Assembly: GCA_022559985.1 (NCBI GenBank)
Contig: JAFJTR010000064.1
Coordinates: 119,241 to 183,240 of the forward strand
Origin: Parastagonospora avenae f. sp. tritici 18332-5
Taxonomy: Eukaryota; Ascomycota; Dothideomycetes; Pleosporales; Phaeosphaeriaceae
DNA: 64,000 bases
Direction: 5' to 3'
Part shown: positions 33,537 to 43,523 of the stretch, piece after piece
How the letters are laid out: each line of letters opens with the position of its first letter
Numbering within the stretch: the first letter of the stretch is position 1
Position numbers and translations under genes: made by a program
The notes under the pieces: generated by a model
The model's database searches: none
Told to the model about the DNA's origin: nothing
The model's input: only the letters and a program-made list of their open reading frames with translations

Positions 33537-36035
33537 GGAGAAGGATAATCATGTTGTTGCTGCGGCTGTTGCGCGCGTAAAGAGAGAGCGAAGAAGAGAA
33601 ACGTTCCACACCACACCCACCACCCGCTTCCCCCGCCCTGGCCATAGGCGGCAGAGGAAGACCCTGCGATACCATTAGCACGTACTGTCAGTTTAACTTG
33701 GTCCCTTACGGGGGATTCTCCGCTCCTTTTTCACTTCGACACTTTCGCTGTTTCCTAGGGTTCGCTTTTTGGAGGGCTCGGTGTTGATCAACGGTGCCCC
33801 TGACTCAAATTCTGCTGGCGCGCCCTCTCAACGGAAACGCCCCTTCGCGTTCCGCCCTATTGCTGCTGTGGCCTCGAGAAACGTTTCTCTTCTTTCCCCC
33901 CAAATATCACGGTGGCGCTTGTGTTCGCTCATAGACCTCTCTCTCTCTCTCCTATGGCATTTATTGGTACATTTTGTTGTTGGTTTGTAGGTCCTACGTA
34001 TGCGCCATGTCATAAGATGAAAGGCTCAAGGCAAGGCAATTGAGAATTGGGAAAATGTCCAAAAGATCTCTATTTTACTTATTATTATCTCATATCTATT
34101 ACTTCTTTGATTCCTTCTTCTGAGATTTACACAGCTGATTTTCTTCAAACTTTCATGGACATAATTCATCTCTGCTTTTACTTACTTCAGACTCCCACTT
34201 GCCCACACATGCACACTCGTACATGCACTTCTTGCCCATGCCAATCACTATTCTCCCGCACCAATTGCATTCCCTGAACCAATTACCCACCACCCATCCC
34301 CGGCCCAACCCTCCTGATCACGACATCTCTGCACCCCGCACGCACCAGAACACACATGTAACCGATAGATAGGACAGCGACATACCCTTCCAAACCTGTC
34401 CCCCTCCATCGCACCTTCTCCCGGAGCAGTGCCGACGCTTTTTTCCCCCGGCGCCACGCGATTGGACCGGGATTCTGCGCTAGTGGGTTTCATACTGGAG
34501 GGGGCGGGGACGATCATAACGTGAAGCACAGGGATGGGGGAGCGGTGGGAATGTCGGGTGTAGGGGGGCGTGCATGTGGGAAGGGTTGGGTGGGTGGATG
34601 GGGCCGGCACGTGAGGTTTGGGTGAGGTGAGAATGATTGGTTCGGGTGCAGTTGCCATATCTCGCTGATTCGGAGGAGGGCAAGGGAGGGAAAGTCTGAC
34701 GGTGGATGGGCGTTAGACTTGGACTTTGTTTCTCGTCTTTGCTATGGATTTCACATGCGAACCCGACATCTCGCGTGCCTGGATCGTCGATCGCCATGTT
34801 CACCACTACCACTACCACTACCACAACAAAAACACAAGTCAAGTCTTCACATCGCTCGCTCCTCCCCACCCATCACACAAAAAAATCTTTATCGATAACA
34901 ACCCTTCAACTTTCTCACCTTACGACCTTCTTAGTCTTTTACACTTTTCGCTTGCACACGGCCCGATATGACATACATCGCCCACCCATGCATTTCCAAA
35001 CTATGGGTGTATTCATCCGCTGGATCTGCGGTATGGGAGTTGCGTTGAGTGGCGCCATACGTGCGTACGGGCGGGTGACGCCCTTAACATTCACGTCGCG
35101 GATCCGTGGTGCGTGTGGCAAGGGAAGGGAAGGAGGACCGAATGAATGGAAGGAGGGATGGATGGATGGTTCCTGGGATATTTGGACAGGTAGGCCGGGG
35201 GAAGTATGGGAGGTTTGTGGTAGCACGGGTTTTCTCTGGGGTATAGCAAGGTCTTTCACCATTAATTTTCTGTTTCTTTTTGCTTGCTTGCATGTTGTTT
35301 GTAGAAAACGTGGATTGGTTGCAAGGGCTGATGTTATGTGTGTAGATTTCAACTCGGATGTCAGATCAAACAACGACTTCTCGTAACAAATCTAATGCCC
35401 AAACAGACAAATCCTTACCTATCCCCTCGCAATGTCTTGTAGTTCAAACGTTAAACATTGCCATCGAAAACAAACTCATCGAGTCCGTCTCCACAAACCC
35501 AGCGGAAACAAGGGACGAGATCTGGTAGCTGCGCCGCAATATCATCTCTAGGAACACGCAGGTGCTATGTACTGGGTCTGCGGCGAGAACGAGCCGCTGA
35601 GTGGGGAACGAGCTGCAGCCTGGTGGTGTTGGGCATATTGCGGCGCCGCGCAGATGGGGTAAGCGGGAGAAATGGGGGCTGCGGCGTGGTGCTTGGTAGA
35701 TTGAGGATGAATGCGCACAAGAGATTGGGATCGATCGTCAAAGTTCTGGAAGGAGGAATGGTGGGTGATGCTTAACATGGGAAGCAAATTATAGAGGCGG
35801 TAATGCTTCGAATGACCATGAGCAGGAAAGTAGCAAGAGTTCATGAGATCGATGATTAAAGTTATTCTTTGAAGCGCAATAGTATTCCTGGACAACTCCT
35901 ATGCGCTCTGGGCGATCTCACTGGTTCACGACAACTGCATCTCATATCTCCTCACCAGATTTTATATATTACCCAGATACGGCGTCACTCTACATGTAGC
36001 AGAAACGACCAGCAAACCTCAACATCACACAAGTA
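33537..36035. other. Long intergenic stretch
   Basis: Ras 3' region then no supportable gene. Short CT (around 33943) and ACT/ACC (around 34802-34825) microsatellites. Open frames at 34706-35386 (+) and 35548-35895 (-) lack any domain or splice support. Confidence 0.4.
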
Positions 36036-36190
36036 GGGCACTTGGTCCAGCGGTAAGACGTTTGCACACAGCAGTATGGCCACCAGGTACTTAACTGTAC
36101 CTTGAGGTGTTTGCCGGCAATATCTACGAATCCCTCTGTAGCAGAGGAGGCAAGGCTGCAAATGACCCGCGTTCGACTCGCGGAGTACCC
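36036..36190 (+). ncRNA. tRNA-like element with structured insert, copy 1
   Basis: 155 nt. Starts GGGCACT, A box TGGTCCAGCGG, ends with T-arm CCGCG-TTCGACT-CGCGG (B box GTTCGACTC) and AGTACCC. Acceptor arms pair 6 of 7; the anticodon-arm stem TTTGC/GCAAA pairs 5 of 5; the variable region is 4 nt. Instead of a 7-nt anticodon loop there are about 90 nt holding two hairpins: GGTAC/GTACC (36086-36101) and CCTCTG-TAG-CAGAGG (36133-36147). A T5 tract follows 10 nt after the end. No U33 and no consistent anticodon, so not a decoding tRNA. Confidence 0.65.
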
Positions 36191-36200
36191 AAGGTGTTGC

Positions 36201-36205
36201 TTTTT
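36201..36205 (+). terminator. Pol III-type T5 terminator, copy 1
   Basis: TTTTT within the trailer TTGCTTTTTGCTCGTTG, which is shared with other copies. Confidence 0.5.
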
Positions 36206-36817
36206 GCTCGTTGGCTTGTCAGGTTAGAGAGAGATATGGTGATTGACCTATGAAACAATGCATTTTCTTTCTTTTCGCTTCGTGCTTTAACATTGTTGCC
36301 CCGTTACTTGCTTGTTTACTTGCTGAAATTCTGCTTGGGTGATGATACTATTCAAAAGAATAAGGAAACACTCTGTGTACAGTGTGTGAACGGTCTGTAG
36401 GCACTGTATTCCAGCTACCTAGTCCAGATGCTATTTACAGTCAAGATAAGGGGAAAGTGAGAGAGTTGGGCTACCTCCCCGTGTTGTTTGTTCTCGCGCA
36501 CGGTTCACGTGCTGCTGAGGCAAGGGCCAAGGTGAGGGATAGAAGGGAAGGAAGCGACTAGGCTAGCAGCCTAGTCATGTGATCCAGGGCTTAGCCCGTT
36601 ACACAGTGCGCTTCCTGTAAAGATTAATAGGTTTTCTTGAGAGCTGGAACCACGCGGATGTGAGTACATTTGTGCGTGAAGACCGTCTTGCAGTATGCTA
36701 TCAACCACACCATGCATGTTTGCTACATGTCCTCGTACCACGCACCAACACCCCACATCTCAAACTCTTGCTATACATACCTCAATCGCCAATCATCCCA
36801 CCAAAGACTCACTACAA
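36206..36817. other. Spacer between tRNA-like copies 1 and 2
   Basis: No gene or further copy recognised in 612 bp. Confidence 0.4.
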
Positions 36818-37078
36818 GGGAACTTAGTCCGGTGGAAAGACGTTCGCACACCACTCTGATGACACCGGCCGGGCTGCCGTACCTAGTGCGGCGGCGATGG
36901 CCTGGCTCTAAATTGGCACCTGACCGTGTCATGTCTGGGTCAGGCCAGGCCGAACCTGACACCGATCTGGTTCTACTCCGCAGCAGAGTGGTGGTAGCTG
37001 ACAAGGAACGTTGGCATGTCCAGAGATCCCTTGGGGATTCTGAATGCGGAAGACCCGTGTTCGAGTCGCGGAGTGCCT
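36818..37078 (+). ncRNA. tRNA-like element with structured insert, copy 2
   Basis: 261 nt, the longest copy. GGGAACT...AGTGCCT pairs 6 of 7 (one G-U); anticodon-arm stem TTCGC/GCGGA pairs 5 of 5 through G-U; T arm CCGTG-TTCGAGT-CGCGG pairs 5 of 5; variable region AGAC. The hairpin in the insert is changed on both sides to CCGTAC-CTA-GTGCGG (36877-36891), keeping six pairs. The insert is longer than in its sisters. Confidence 0.6.
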
Positions 37079-37088
37079 GGTGATTTGC

Positions 37089-37093
37089 TTTTT
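37089..37093 (+). terminator. Pol III-type T5 terminator, copy 2
   Basis: TTTTT in GATTTGCTTTTTGCTGATC, 10 nt after the 3' end, the same spacing as copy 1. Confidence 0.5.
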
Positions 37094-37250
37094 GCTGATC
37101 TGGATGGATTATGCGAGTTGGCGCAAACAATATTTATGATGTGTGCTTTGTGTCCTGCATCCCAATCGTATACTAGACACCGATGCCCGGTCATCATGTG
37201 AATCAACATAATTCACACGATGCACCAGCTCTGGACATATGCTACCGGAG

Positions 37251-37420
37251 GGGCATTTGGTTCAGTGGTAAGGCGTTCGAAGATTGTCCAAAATTCCAGC
37301 CTACAGGTACTTAGTCGTGCCAGTGAAGGTCAGTTCATTGGGTGTGAAGGACGTGCTCTGCAACGATTCCCCCTCGCTCCAAACACTCAAACTTGTTGCA
37401 AATCGAGATGCAGTCATCTT
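37251..37420 (+). repeat. tRNA-like element, copy 3 (3' half decayed)
   Basis: Intact 5' part: GGGCATT, A box TGGTTCAGTGG, AAGGCG, and the hairpin GGTAC-n6-GTGCC (37306-37321). The 3' T arm is not intact; GCAAATCGAGATGC near 37398 may be its remnant. It runs straight into copy 4. Confidence 0.5.
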
Positions 37421-37422
37421 AT

Positions 37423-37598
37423 GGGTGCTTGTTCCAGTGGAAAGACGCTCGCAGCATGAACCTGTGTTTGACTGAAGGCTTGGTACTTAACCGTACCGCA
37501 AAAAGTCTTTGGGGCGTACACGGTTCCTTCCAAGGTTGATGTCTGCAGCAGACTTCAAGGCTCCTGCGAGAGACCTGCATTCGATTCGCAGAGCACCC
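37423..37598 (+). ncRNA. tRNA-like element with structured insert, copy 4
   Basis: 176 nt, best preserved. GGGTGCT/AGCACCC pairs 7 of 7; anticodon-arm stem CTCGC/GCGAG 5 of 5; T arm CTGCA-TTCGATT-CGCAG 4 of 5; variable region AGAC. Insert hairpins: GGTAC-TTAACC-GTACC (37482-37497) and GTCTG-CAG-CAGAC (37541-37553). TTTT at 37618-37621 may end transcription. Confidence 0.65.
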
Positions 37599-37738
37599 CC
37601 TTGACTGAGTGAATTTGTTTTGCTTGGGTGTTATTTTTGCTGGATTAGATTGCCTATCAATACCCACTCTCTGAGTTTACGCGTCACTTCTACATATGAG
37701 CATCAATCATCCTTAAGCTTGCCATAAACAGATGTCTT

Positions 37739-37951
37739 GGATCCTTGGTCTAGCGGTAAGACGCTTGCAGCTAGTCAATGGGCAGAGTGGCCACTGGGTC
37801 CGGGTACTTGACCGTACCTGGAGTTTCTCACGAGACAGCCATGTGTGGCAGCGCGACTGAGCTCCGACCTCCGGGTATGGCAGCTGGTGTCTGTATCAGA
37901 CTCCCACGAAGGCAACTTGCGAGAGACCTAAGTTCGATTCGTAGAGGATTC
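37739..37951 (+). ncRNA. tRNA-like element with structured insert, copy 5
   Basis: 213 nt. The acceptor arm differs completely from copy 4 yet still pairs: GGATCCT/AGGATTC, 7 of 7 with one G-U. Anticodon-arm stem CTTGC/GCGAG 5 of 5; T arm CTAAG-TTCGATT-CGTAG 4 of 5; variable region AGAC. Hairpins GGTAC-n6-GTACC (37803-37818) and GTCTG-TAT-CAGAC (37889-37901). Confidence 0.65.
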
Positions 37952-37978
37952 ATTACTGATTCAATCGATATTATTTGC

Positions 37979-37983
37979 TTTTT
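37979..37983 (+). terminator. Pol III-type T5 terminator, copy 5
   Basis: TTTTT in TATTTGCTTTTTGCTCGTTG, nearly identical to the trailer of copy 1. Confidence 0.5.
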
Positions 37984-38490
37984 GCTCGTTGCTTTGATCG
38001 TTCATAGTGAGTGTATCGCAACGACTTTTTTTTTTTGCGGATTGCAACTGATGATCGAGCCACCTCAAGACTGGCGAAAACTTCTCGAGCTGTTTTGTAT
38101 CCGAATTCACGTCCGTTCTACACAACAGAAAGAGTAATGCAGGTTTTTCAAACCTCGTCTGGTAAGTTTGCTTCCCCGATCTGTCTCGTACAACTCCGAA
38201 CTCCGCTTTGGCATACAATTCCTCACAAATGTACGTGTCGTTCCTGCGTTCGCTTTGAGTTATGCCTGAAGGGTCTGCATTCACCATCGTCTCGTCGGCA
38301 AGTTTATGAAGGAGTAGTCATGTCGCTATAACTTTATTCGAGAAACTACTCTTCAATCCCAACTTTACCCTTCTTGCACCTCTTTAAACATGAGCATTTT
38401 ACGTGGATTCCATCCTATTTCAATAACAAGGTACATTTCTACCATAGGTAATCCACCAACAACGTTCTTGATGTCCTAATCCAGAATTAG
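37984..38490. other. Spacer, possible 3' remnant of the P450 pseudogene
   Basis: No intact gene. On the minus strand near 38390-38430 a stretch reading EIGWNPRKML weakly recalls a P450 region, beyond the MITE that follows. Confidence 0.25.
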
Positions 38491-38494
38491 CCGA

Positions 38495-38714
38495 CACCAG
38501 GTGTGGCAATAATTCGTGCGCGCTATGCCTCACGACTCAAACTATCAGAGAGCAGTTCAGTTAAGCTGTTCGACTTCAAGGTTATCTATCTAAGCTCTTT
38601 GTTGCGTGTTGATAAGCTATTAAGTCTGTTTAGGCGCGTATATAAGATAATAGCTACTCTGTAATAGAAAGTTGAGATGATACAGAACGCGCACGAATTA
38701 TTGCATACCTAGTG
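38495..38714. mobile_element. MITE with CACYAGG ends and 4-bp TSD, copy B
   Basis: Left end CACCAGGTGTGGCAATAATT, right end (reverse complement) CACTAGGTATGCAATAATTC, about 28 bp with three differences. Flanked by CCGA at 38491-38494 and 38715-38718, an exact 4-bp duplication. AT-rich, non-coding interior. Same family as the element at 27859. It lies at the 3' break of the P450 pseudogene. Confidence 0.8.
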
Positions 38715-38718
38715 CCGA

Positions 38719-39346
38719 ACTGTCATAATTTTTTATTGTTTCGGTAGCAGCGAATATAGAACGGAGCTGAGTGCGAGCTAGCTTTTCTAATGACTTCGTC
38801 TTATGTTCAGGAGATCTGGCAATCAACCACCAGAGCAAGTCGTCAGGCTTTTCCTATTTCTTGTCGCTCTTCTCCGCATTGCGCTACGCTAAAATGATAG
38901 GCTCCATGAATGCTTTTGCTCTTTTGGTTCATTCTCTTAGCCGCCTTACCTCGGGCAGTCCGGGGGCAAAGAAAGGCTTGCTAAAAGGCCTTAGCTTCTT
39001 TATAGCACGTTGCGCTTCCATCATATTAATAGTTTCGGTAGTAGTGTAGTTAAGGTAGTCTAGATTGATGCAGAGTTCGAATCTTACAAAAGTACGTCCA
39101 GAACTTCGAGCGACTATGTTAATGAGGTTTTCATGACTAGTACTGCTGTCTAGTCTTTACATAGGGGAATCTCCTACTGCAAGGCTCGCATAGATTTAGA
39201 GTAGATAAAGAGACTAAGGCGGACAGATTTTGTTAGGAAGAACTAACTGCAATAACAATTAAGAGAACTACCAAGAGCGGGAGTTAAATCAACCTTAATT
39301 AAATGAGCTACGCTAGATATGTCGGTGTTAACATTAGCATGTGCTG
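38719..39346 (-). pseudogene. Cytochrome P450 fragment, disrupted
   Basis: The minus strand carries the middle of a fungal P450: 'DISSVAHLIKVDLTPALGSS', then 'ENLINIVARSSGRTFV...ELC', 'EAQRAIKKLRPFSKPFFAPGLPEVRRLRE', 'KRAKAFMEPIILA', 'EKPDDLLWWLI' and 'KSLEKLARTQLRSIFAATET' before helix I. Stops interrupt it in at least five places (after LRE, after ILA, after SDKK, and twice upstream). The Cys heme loop is not found; the sequence ends beside the MITE. Several stops fit C-to-T change (RIP), and the surroundings are AT-rich. Similar to fungal P450s of the ent-kaurene-oxidase-like kind, by memory only. Confidence 0.8.
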
Positions 39347-40193
39347 CCTTATATGTACTAGGCTATTCAGGGCGAAGGAAAGCATGCTTTTCTAGGTAAG
39401 TTCTGTTGAAAACTTGCTTTCTCAGATCTAAGCTAAGCTATCTATAGGATGGTTCGTTGCTGAGAATAAGATTGATATCATACTAGGAATGTTTATTTTG
39501 AACTAAGGCACCAAAGCATTACTAGGAACATAAAGACCTAAGCATACTACTCACGGAGCTTTCGTATGTAAGACCTGTACATCTTAGGTCTACGTATACT
39601 AAATTTACTTCAACGATAACTCTCTCTCTTCAGACAAGGTTCTAGTAAAAGGTATTGAGAGCTGGTATAATAGGCTGCGCTGAGGTAACTAAATAGCGGG
39701 ATTTCCTACCATAACACATTCTATGCAGTCTAGCAACACCTTTGAAGCACATTAGCAGAGCGTATGTCATTTAGATCGAGCAGAAGGGCAAGGTCTTGGT
39801 CGTCGAATTGATGGGGTTTCCGAAGGAGAACCCATGACTATACTTCAATAAGGCGCATCCTGCGTGAACGATTGAACTGCTTATTATCGATTCGTTGACC
39901 GTCGATCCCAACATATCGCACGAAGTAAGTGTTGAAAGCGTAAGTAAAGAGTGGCACGGATCCTCGCCATGCTTACCCTATGGAATTGGCTTAATCGAAT
40001 AGGTTCCACAGGAACGCCTATCAAAGACAGTGGTGATGAATCGTGGGCTGTTCGATATTGGAAGTTAGGAGTGTCGAATGACAAGCGTCGGGTGTCGACC
40101 AATCAGGCGCGTGATATGGTCCCACTTCTCAGTTTTGCGCCTACCACAAAATTCCATCAATGCGCCATCAATTCGCAACGACAAGCATCAGCA
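39347..40193. other. AT-rich, likely P450 pseudogene 5' remnants
   Basis: Stop-rich, AT-rich DNA up to about 39.9 kb, perhaps the decayed N-terminal part of the P450. The last 230 bp could be extra N-terminal coding of the MYND gene (in-frame ATG at 39969) but show no conservation I can see. Confidence 0.3.
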
Positions 40194-41184
40194 ATGGCGC
40201 TCAAGAAAGTGTTGCTTGGCAGATTCAGGCTTCCTGGCCATGCCGATGCGACTCTTCATCTGGACGGTGCGCCCCTTTGCGTTGCTGACATCGAAGCATT
40301 TACCGAAAATACCGACAGCAGCGAATTGACTGCTGCCATTGGCATAGCTACCGTACTGTACAATTGGTGTCCAGACGCACTCGCTGCGTTTCTGGATCTA
40401 GATGCCTGGTTCTCTTTCACGTGGTCTCTCGCCGTAAAACAAGGCGAAGAAGACGAGACGAACATTGAAATTGGCAGAATCGGCAATCAGCTGACATTCG
40501 GTGCGCTCGATAAAGACGGTGACAATTGGACGCTCATGCTCACTTACAACATCTCTTTAGAAGGCCCAGACCGAGGGGCGTGGATACCAAACCCTAAGGA
40601 AAGCATGAAGGGCGACGACGACATTACAGACCCCGATGAGATCGACAAGCTGAGTCGTGAGTTTGCGAGAGACATTATACTAGAGAAGAGATGGACTACT
40701 GGGAAGAAGCTGCGACACAAATTCCATATCGAGTACGCGCCAATGGACGTTTGGGGCGTGAGCAACCTTCAATGTACAGACCATGTATGAAATAAGGACT
40801 GACCAATCGTAGGATGGCATACCGATGAACCCGCACTGGCTCTACAAGTCGCTGAACTTATCTGAGTGTACCGTGTGCGGCAAAGAAGCAAGTGTGGGCT
40901 CAACACTTCAGCGATGCGGTCGATGCGGCACGGCGACGTACTGCTCGAGCGAATGCCAGCGCAAGGACTGGGCCGTTCACAAGCACATTTGCAGCTTGAG
41001 CCTGGAAGATCGAGGCCAAATGCTCGCGATCACGGAGAAAAGGGGTCTGATCAACTGGGACTCCGATCGAACGTTCGCGTCAGGAGACAGCAGAGAAGAG
41101 TCGAGGAATCCTAATTTTGCGGAACCACAACTTAAACGTTGCAAGCATTCCACAGCAAGCTTCATAAAAAAAGACAGGGAATGA
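40194..41184 (+). CDS. MYND-type zinc finger protein
   Basis: Exons 40194-40784 and 40813-41184; 320 residues. Residues 1-200 are an acidic unknown domain beginning 'MALKKVLLGRFRLPGHADATL'. A MYND finger follows the intron: 'CTVCGKEASVGSTLQRCGRCGTATYCSSECQ' pattern and ending 'DWAVHKHIC', all eight ligands present. MYND fingers bind PxLxP-like peptides in partner proteins. The start at 40194 was preferred because of its good context (gcaATGG) and because the sequence before it is repeat-rich. The intron is only 28 nt (40785-40812), unusually short; the donor GTATGA and the acceptor TAG keep frame. Confidence 0.8.
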
Positions 41185-41607
41185 AAGTTTACCTCTTCCA
41201 AAGGAGGTGTACTAGGCTGGACAAAACCAGTTCAGGGTCGTGACAAAGCAGTCGTCCCGCGCCGAGGCACAGACCTCCCACTCACGTACATCCGGGGTAG
41301 CATTCCGGGAGTGATTCCCCGTCCCTGAGGCTGGGTAGGGTGGTAAATTAAACGCATCCTCGAGTCACGTACAGGAACGGGAACACTCCTAAGACGTCAC
41401 AACCGATGACTTCGTGCCGTTCCAGCCGCAACGCAGTGCATCTGCACCCTCCTCAAGCGATTCTTTCTCCACTAGCTGCAGCAGTAGGGCATATTTGCCT
41501 TGATTCTTCGCCTCAGTTTGTTCCGCAAGGACCCCTTCGGCTGCAAGCTACCACCCTTCGCTCAATCTACCTCTTGCCAGACGTCTTAGCGTGATCGCAA
41601 GTGATCT
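41185..41607. other. Intergenic
   Basis: Between converging genes; nothing recognised. Confidence 0.4.
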
Positions 41608-42077
41608 CTATGTGCGACTTTCTAGACTCGCTGCATCACCATCGCGTAGTCTGCCTATATCAAAAGCAAGGTCAAAACTGGTTCCTGAGAAGGTTCGGCC
41701 AGGTGTTTGATCATCTTCATTGTTGTAGAGTGAACTTTCCCCGAAAGGCCATGACAGATGTCTGATCGGTCCAATCAAACACCTTTGACAAATTGGTCGC
41801 GGCTCAACCAGTTCTCGCTTTTCGATGATCCGTAGCATAGAGTTTGTGGTGAGCGTCGCACCAACCGCCAACGAACCTAGCGCAGCCCTGGCGTCGATCA
41901 CCAACCGTGTTGGAAGTCCACTTTTTTGGTAGCGGACCGAATACCGACTGACTTGATAGGCTCGCCTCGACGATCAGTCTGGAAGTCCAGCGTCTGGAAA
42001 GGAACGCCTCCTGGAGGGACTTGCGCAACTGCCCGCAAACACCATTCTATCGATCGTCGCGCCGGTGCTTTAACCAT
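41608..42077 (-). pseudogene. Unknown gene with one frameshift
   Basis: Two minus-strand frames read as one protein broken by a single-base shift near 41905: ATG 42077 opens 'MVKAPARRSIEWCLRAVAQ', goes on 'PPGGVPFQTLDFQTDRRGEPI...VDFQHG', then the other frame resumes 'LVIDARAALGSLAVGATLTTNSMLRII' and ends with 'GTSFDLAFDIGRLRDGDAASLE' at the stop 41608. Composition is clearly protein-like on both sides. I do not recognise the family. An undetected short intron is possible but no GT-AG pair fits. Confidence 0.5.
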
Positions 42078-42201
42078 GTTCGAGCCGATAGTTGGAGCTT
42101 GTCAAAAGTCCTTGATGTCCACCGCGGCAGCACACTGTCTTGCGTGTCCAACGCCGCACTCCTCGACCGCATAAGTCAAACTTGGTGAAGTTGCCTCAAC
42201 C

Positions 42202-43523
42202 ATGGCTGCAGGAGAGGAGTTCATCCCCTTCATGCTGGAGATGTTCAAGAACCCGCCGGATCGCAATGCACCCTTACCGTTGGGAAATCGACCCTCCACA
42301 GTCTACGGGGTCACGATGCCGTTCCATGTAAGCACGCTCGACCGTTCTGCATCGTAATCATCAGAAGACTCATAGAAGCAGGTTCTAAGTCTACTTGCTG
42401 TGATATTCCGACTCCACATACGCTTTCGAGTCGTTCGCGAGCCTGGTCTTGACGACTTATGGATCGTCATTGCTGCTATAATGAAACTCGTCGGCCTAGC
42501 TGCTTTCTTTGGAGGTCCATTAGCTCCAAGCACCATGGTCGTAACTATTGCTGACATCGTATTAGGTCTTGATGAAGGCATCGGAAAACACATCATCTTC
42601 CATCTCGACATTCTCCAGAAGACCATGATATGGTTCTATATTGCGAACTCTGCATACGTCACGGCGGCGGTGTGTGTTAAGCTTTCTCTGTTGAGCCAGT
42701 ATCTACGAATCTTTCGAGATGGCTATCGCCGGCATATCTCACTGGTACTGATGATATTGGTATCCATATGGGGCACAGTTTTCATCTTCATGGCTTGGTT
42801 CCCTTGCTTTCCGGTTTCCGGATACTGGGACAAAGCCATGTCGCCGCCAGCAAAATGCTATGGCTTTGGCTACAGGACATTGCCAGAGGCGAAGAACACC
42901 CTGTTCGCCTTCTCTGGATCAAACATGATCTTCGATGTAGCAGTCTTCCTTGTGCCACTGACGGAATACTTCAGGCCTGGGTTAGTAAGAAAGCAGATTC
43001 TAGCCATGACGGGCCTCTTCGCCTTTGGTTCAATGTGAGTACTCTAGAAGCTTCGACCATGATGTCCTCGGCTAATCATTGTAGCGTCCTACTGATGGCG
43101 ATCCTTCGTCTATGGAGTGGCCTCAAGTACAACAACACTCTCGAGATGTACGACTTCACATGGTGGATATCAGAGGTCCTCATTTTTTCGTGCCTAGAGA
43201 TCGACTTTGCAATTATGTGTGCCTCGATGCCCATCTTCTGGCCCAGTGTCAAAGCCGCATGGACCAGAATATATGTCACGCAGGAAGTGACTGTCGTCCA
43301 CGATCGACGCTCACACTTCGTCGACCCCAGGACGGTGCAGATGGAGCTGAGCCAAAGAAAGAGTCATGATAGCACATGCAGCTTGACGAAGACCACAATA
43401 CAGGAAGCGTCGCACGAAGGGCCGTTCTATACAAGCTTCGACCCGGAGACTGGGCGAGGTCCGGGATCCGGGGTCGCGCAAGTCGAGGTGCAGCCAAGTG
43501 AACAACCTGTTCGCTGGTTATAG
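42202..43523 (+). CDS. PTH11-like / rhodopsin-domain integral membrane protein
   Basis: Exons 42202-42327, 42382-43034, 43085-43523; 405 residues. Seven hydrophobic segments with the signature of the fungal rhodopsin-like family (PF20684): 'VVREPGLDDLWIVIAAIMKL' after helix 1, 'YVTAAVCVKLSLLSQYLRIF' in helix 3, 'CFPVSGYWD' in the second extracellular region, 'FDVAVFLVPL' and 'FSCLEIDFAIMCASMPIFWP' in helices 5 to 7. No CFEM domain at the N-terminus. A hydrophilic cytosolic tail of about 90 residues follows. Plasma-membrane, possibly a receptor; ligand unknown. Complete. Confidence 0.9.

Noticed and set aside
34706..35386. 226-codon open frame after Ras
   Set aside because: No family resemblance, includes microsatellite sequence, no splice or start support.
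37195..37217. Inverted repeat TGTGAAT/ATTCACA between tRNA-like copies
   Set aside because: Short, seen once, and not shared by the other spacers.
36036..37951. Ordinary tRNA genes with introns
   Set aside because: No U33, no consistent anticodon at positions 34-36, and inserts of 90-200 nt that differ in length while holding conserved hairpins.
39035..39100. tRNA or SINE suggested by GAGTTCGAATC with a TAGTGTAGTT upstream
   Set aside because: No acceptor or anticodon pairing; the stretch reads as P450 code on the minus strand.
38495..39900. Retrotransposon remnants
   Set aside because: The minus strand reads as a decayed P450 and the flanking repeat is a MITE; no LTR, integrase or reverse transcriptase motif seen.
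39951..40193. N-terminal extension of the MYND protein
   Set aside because: Begins at a GTG or a poorly placed ATG 39969 in AT-rich repeat-like DNA, without a recognisable domain.
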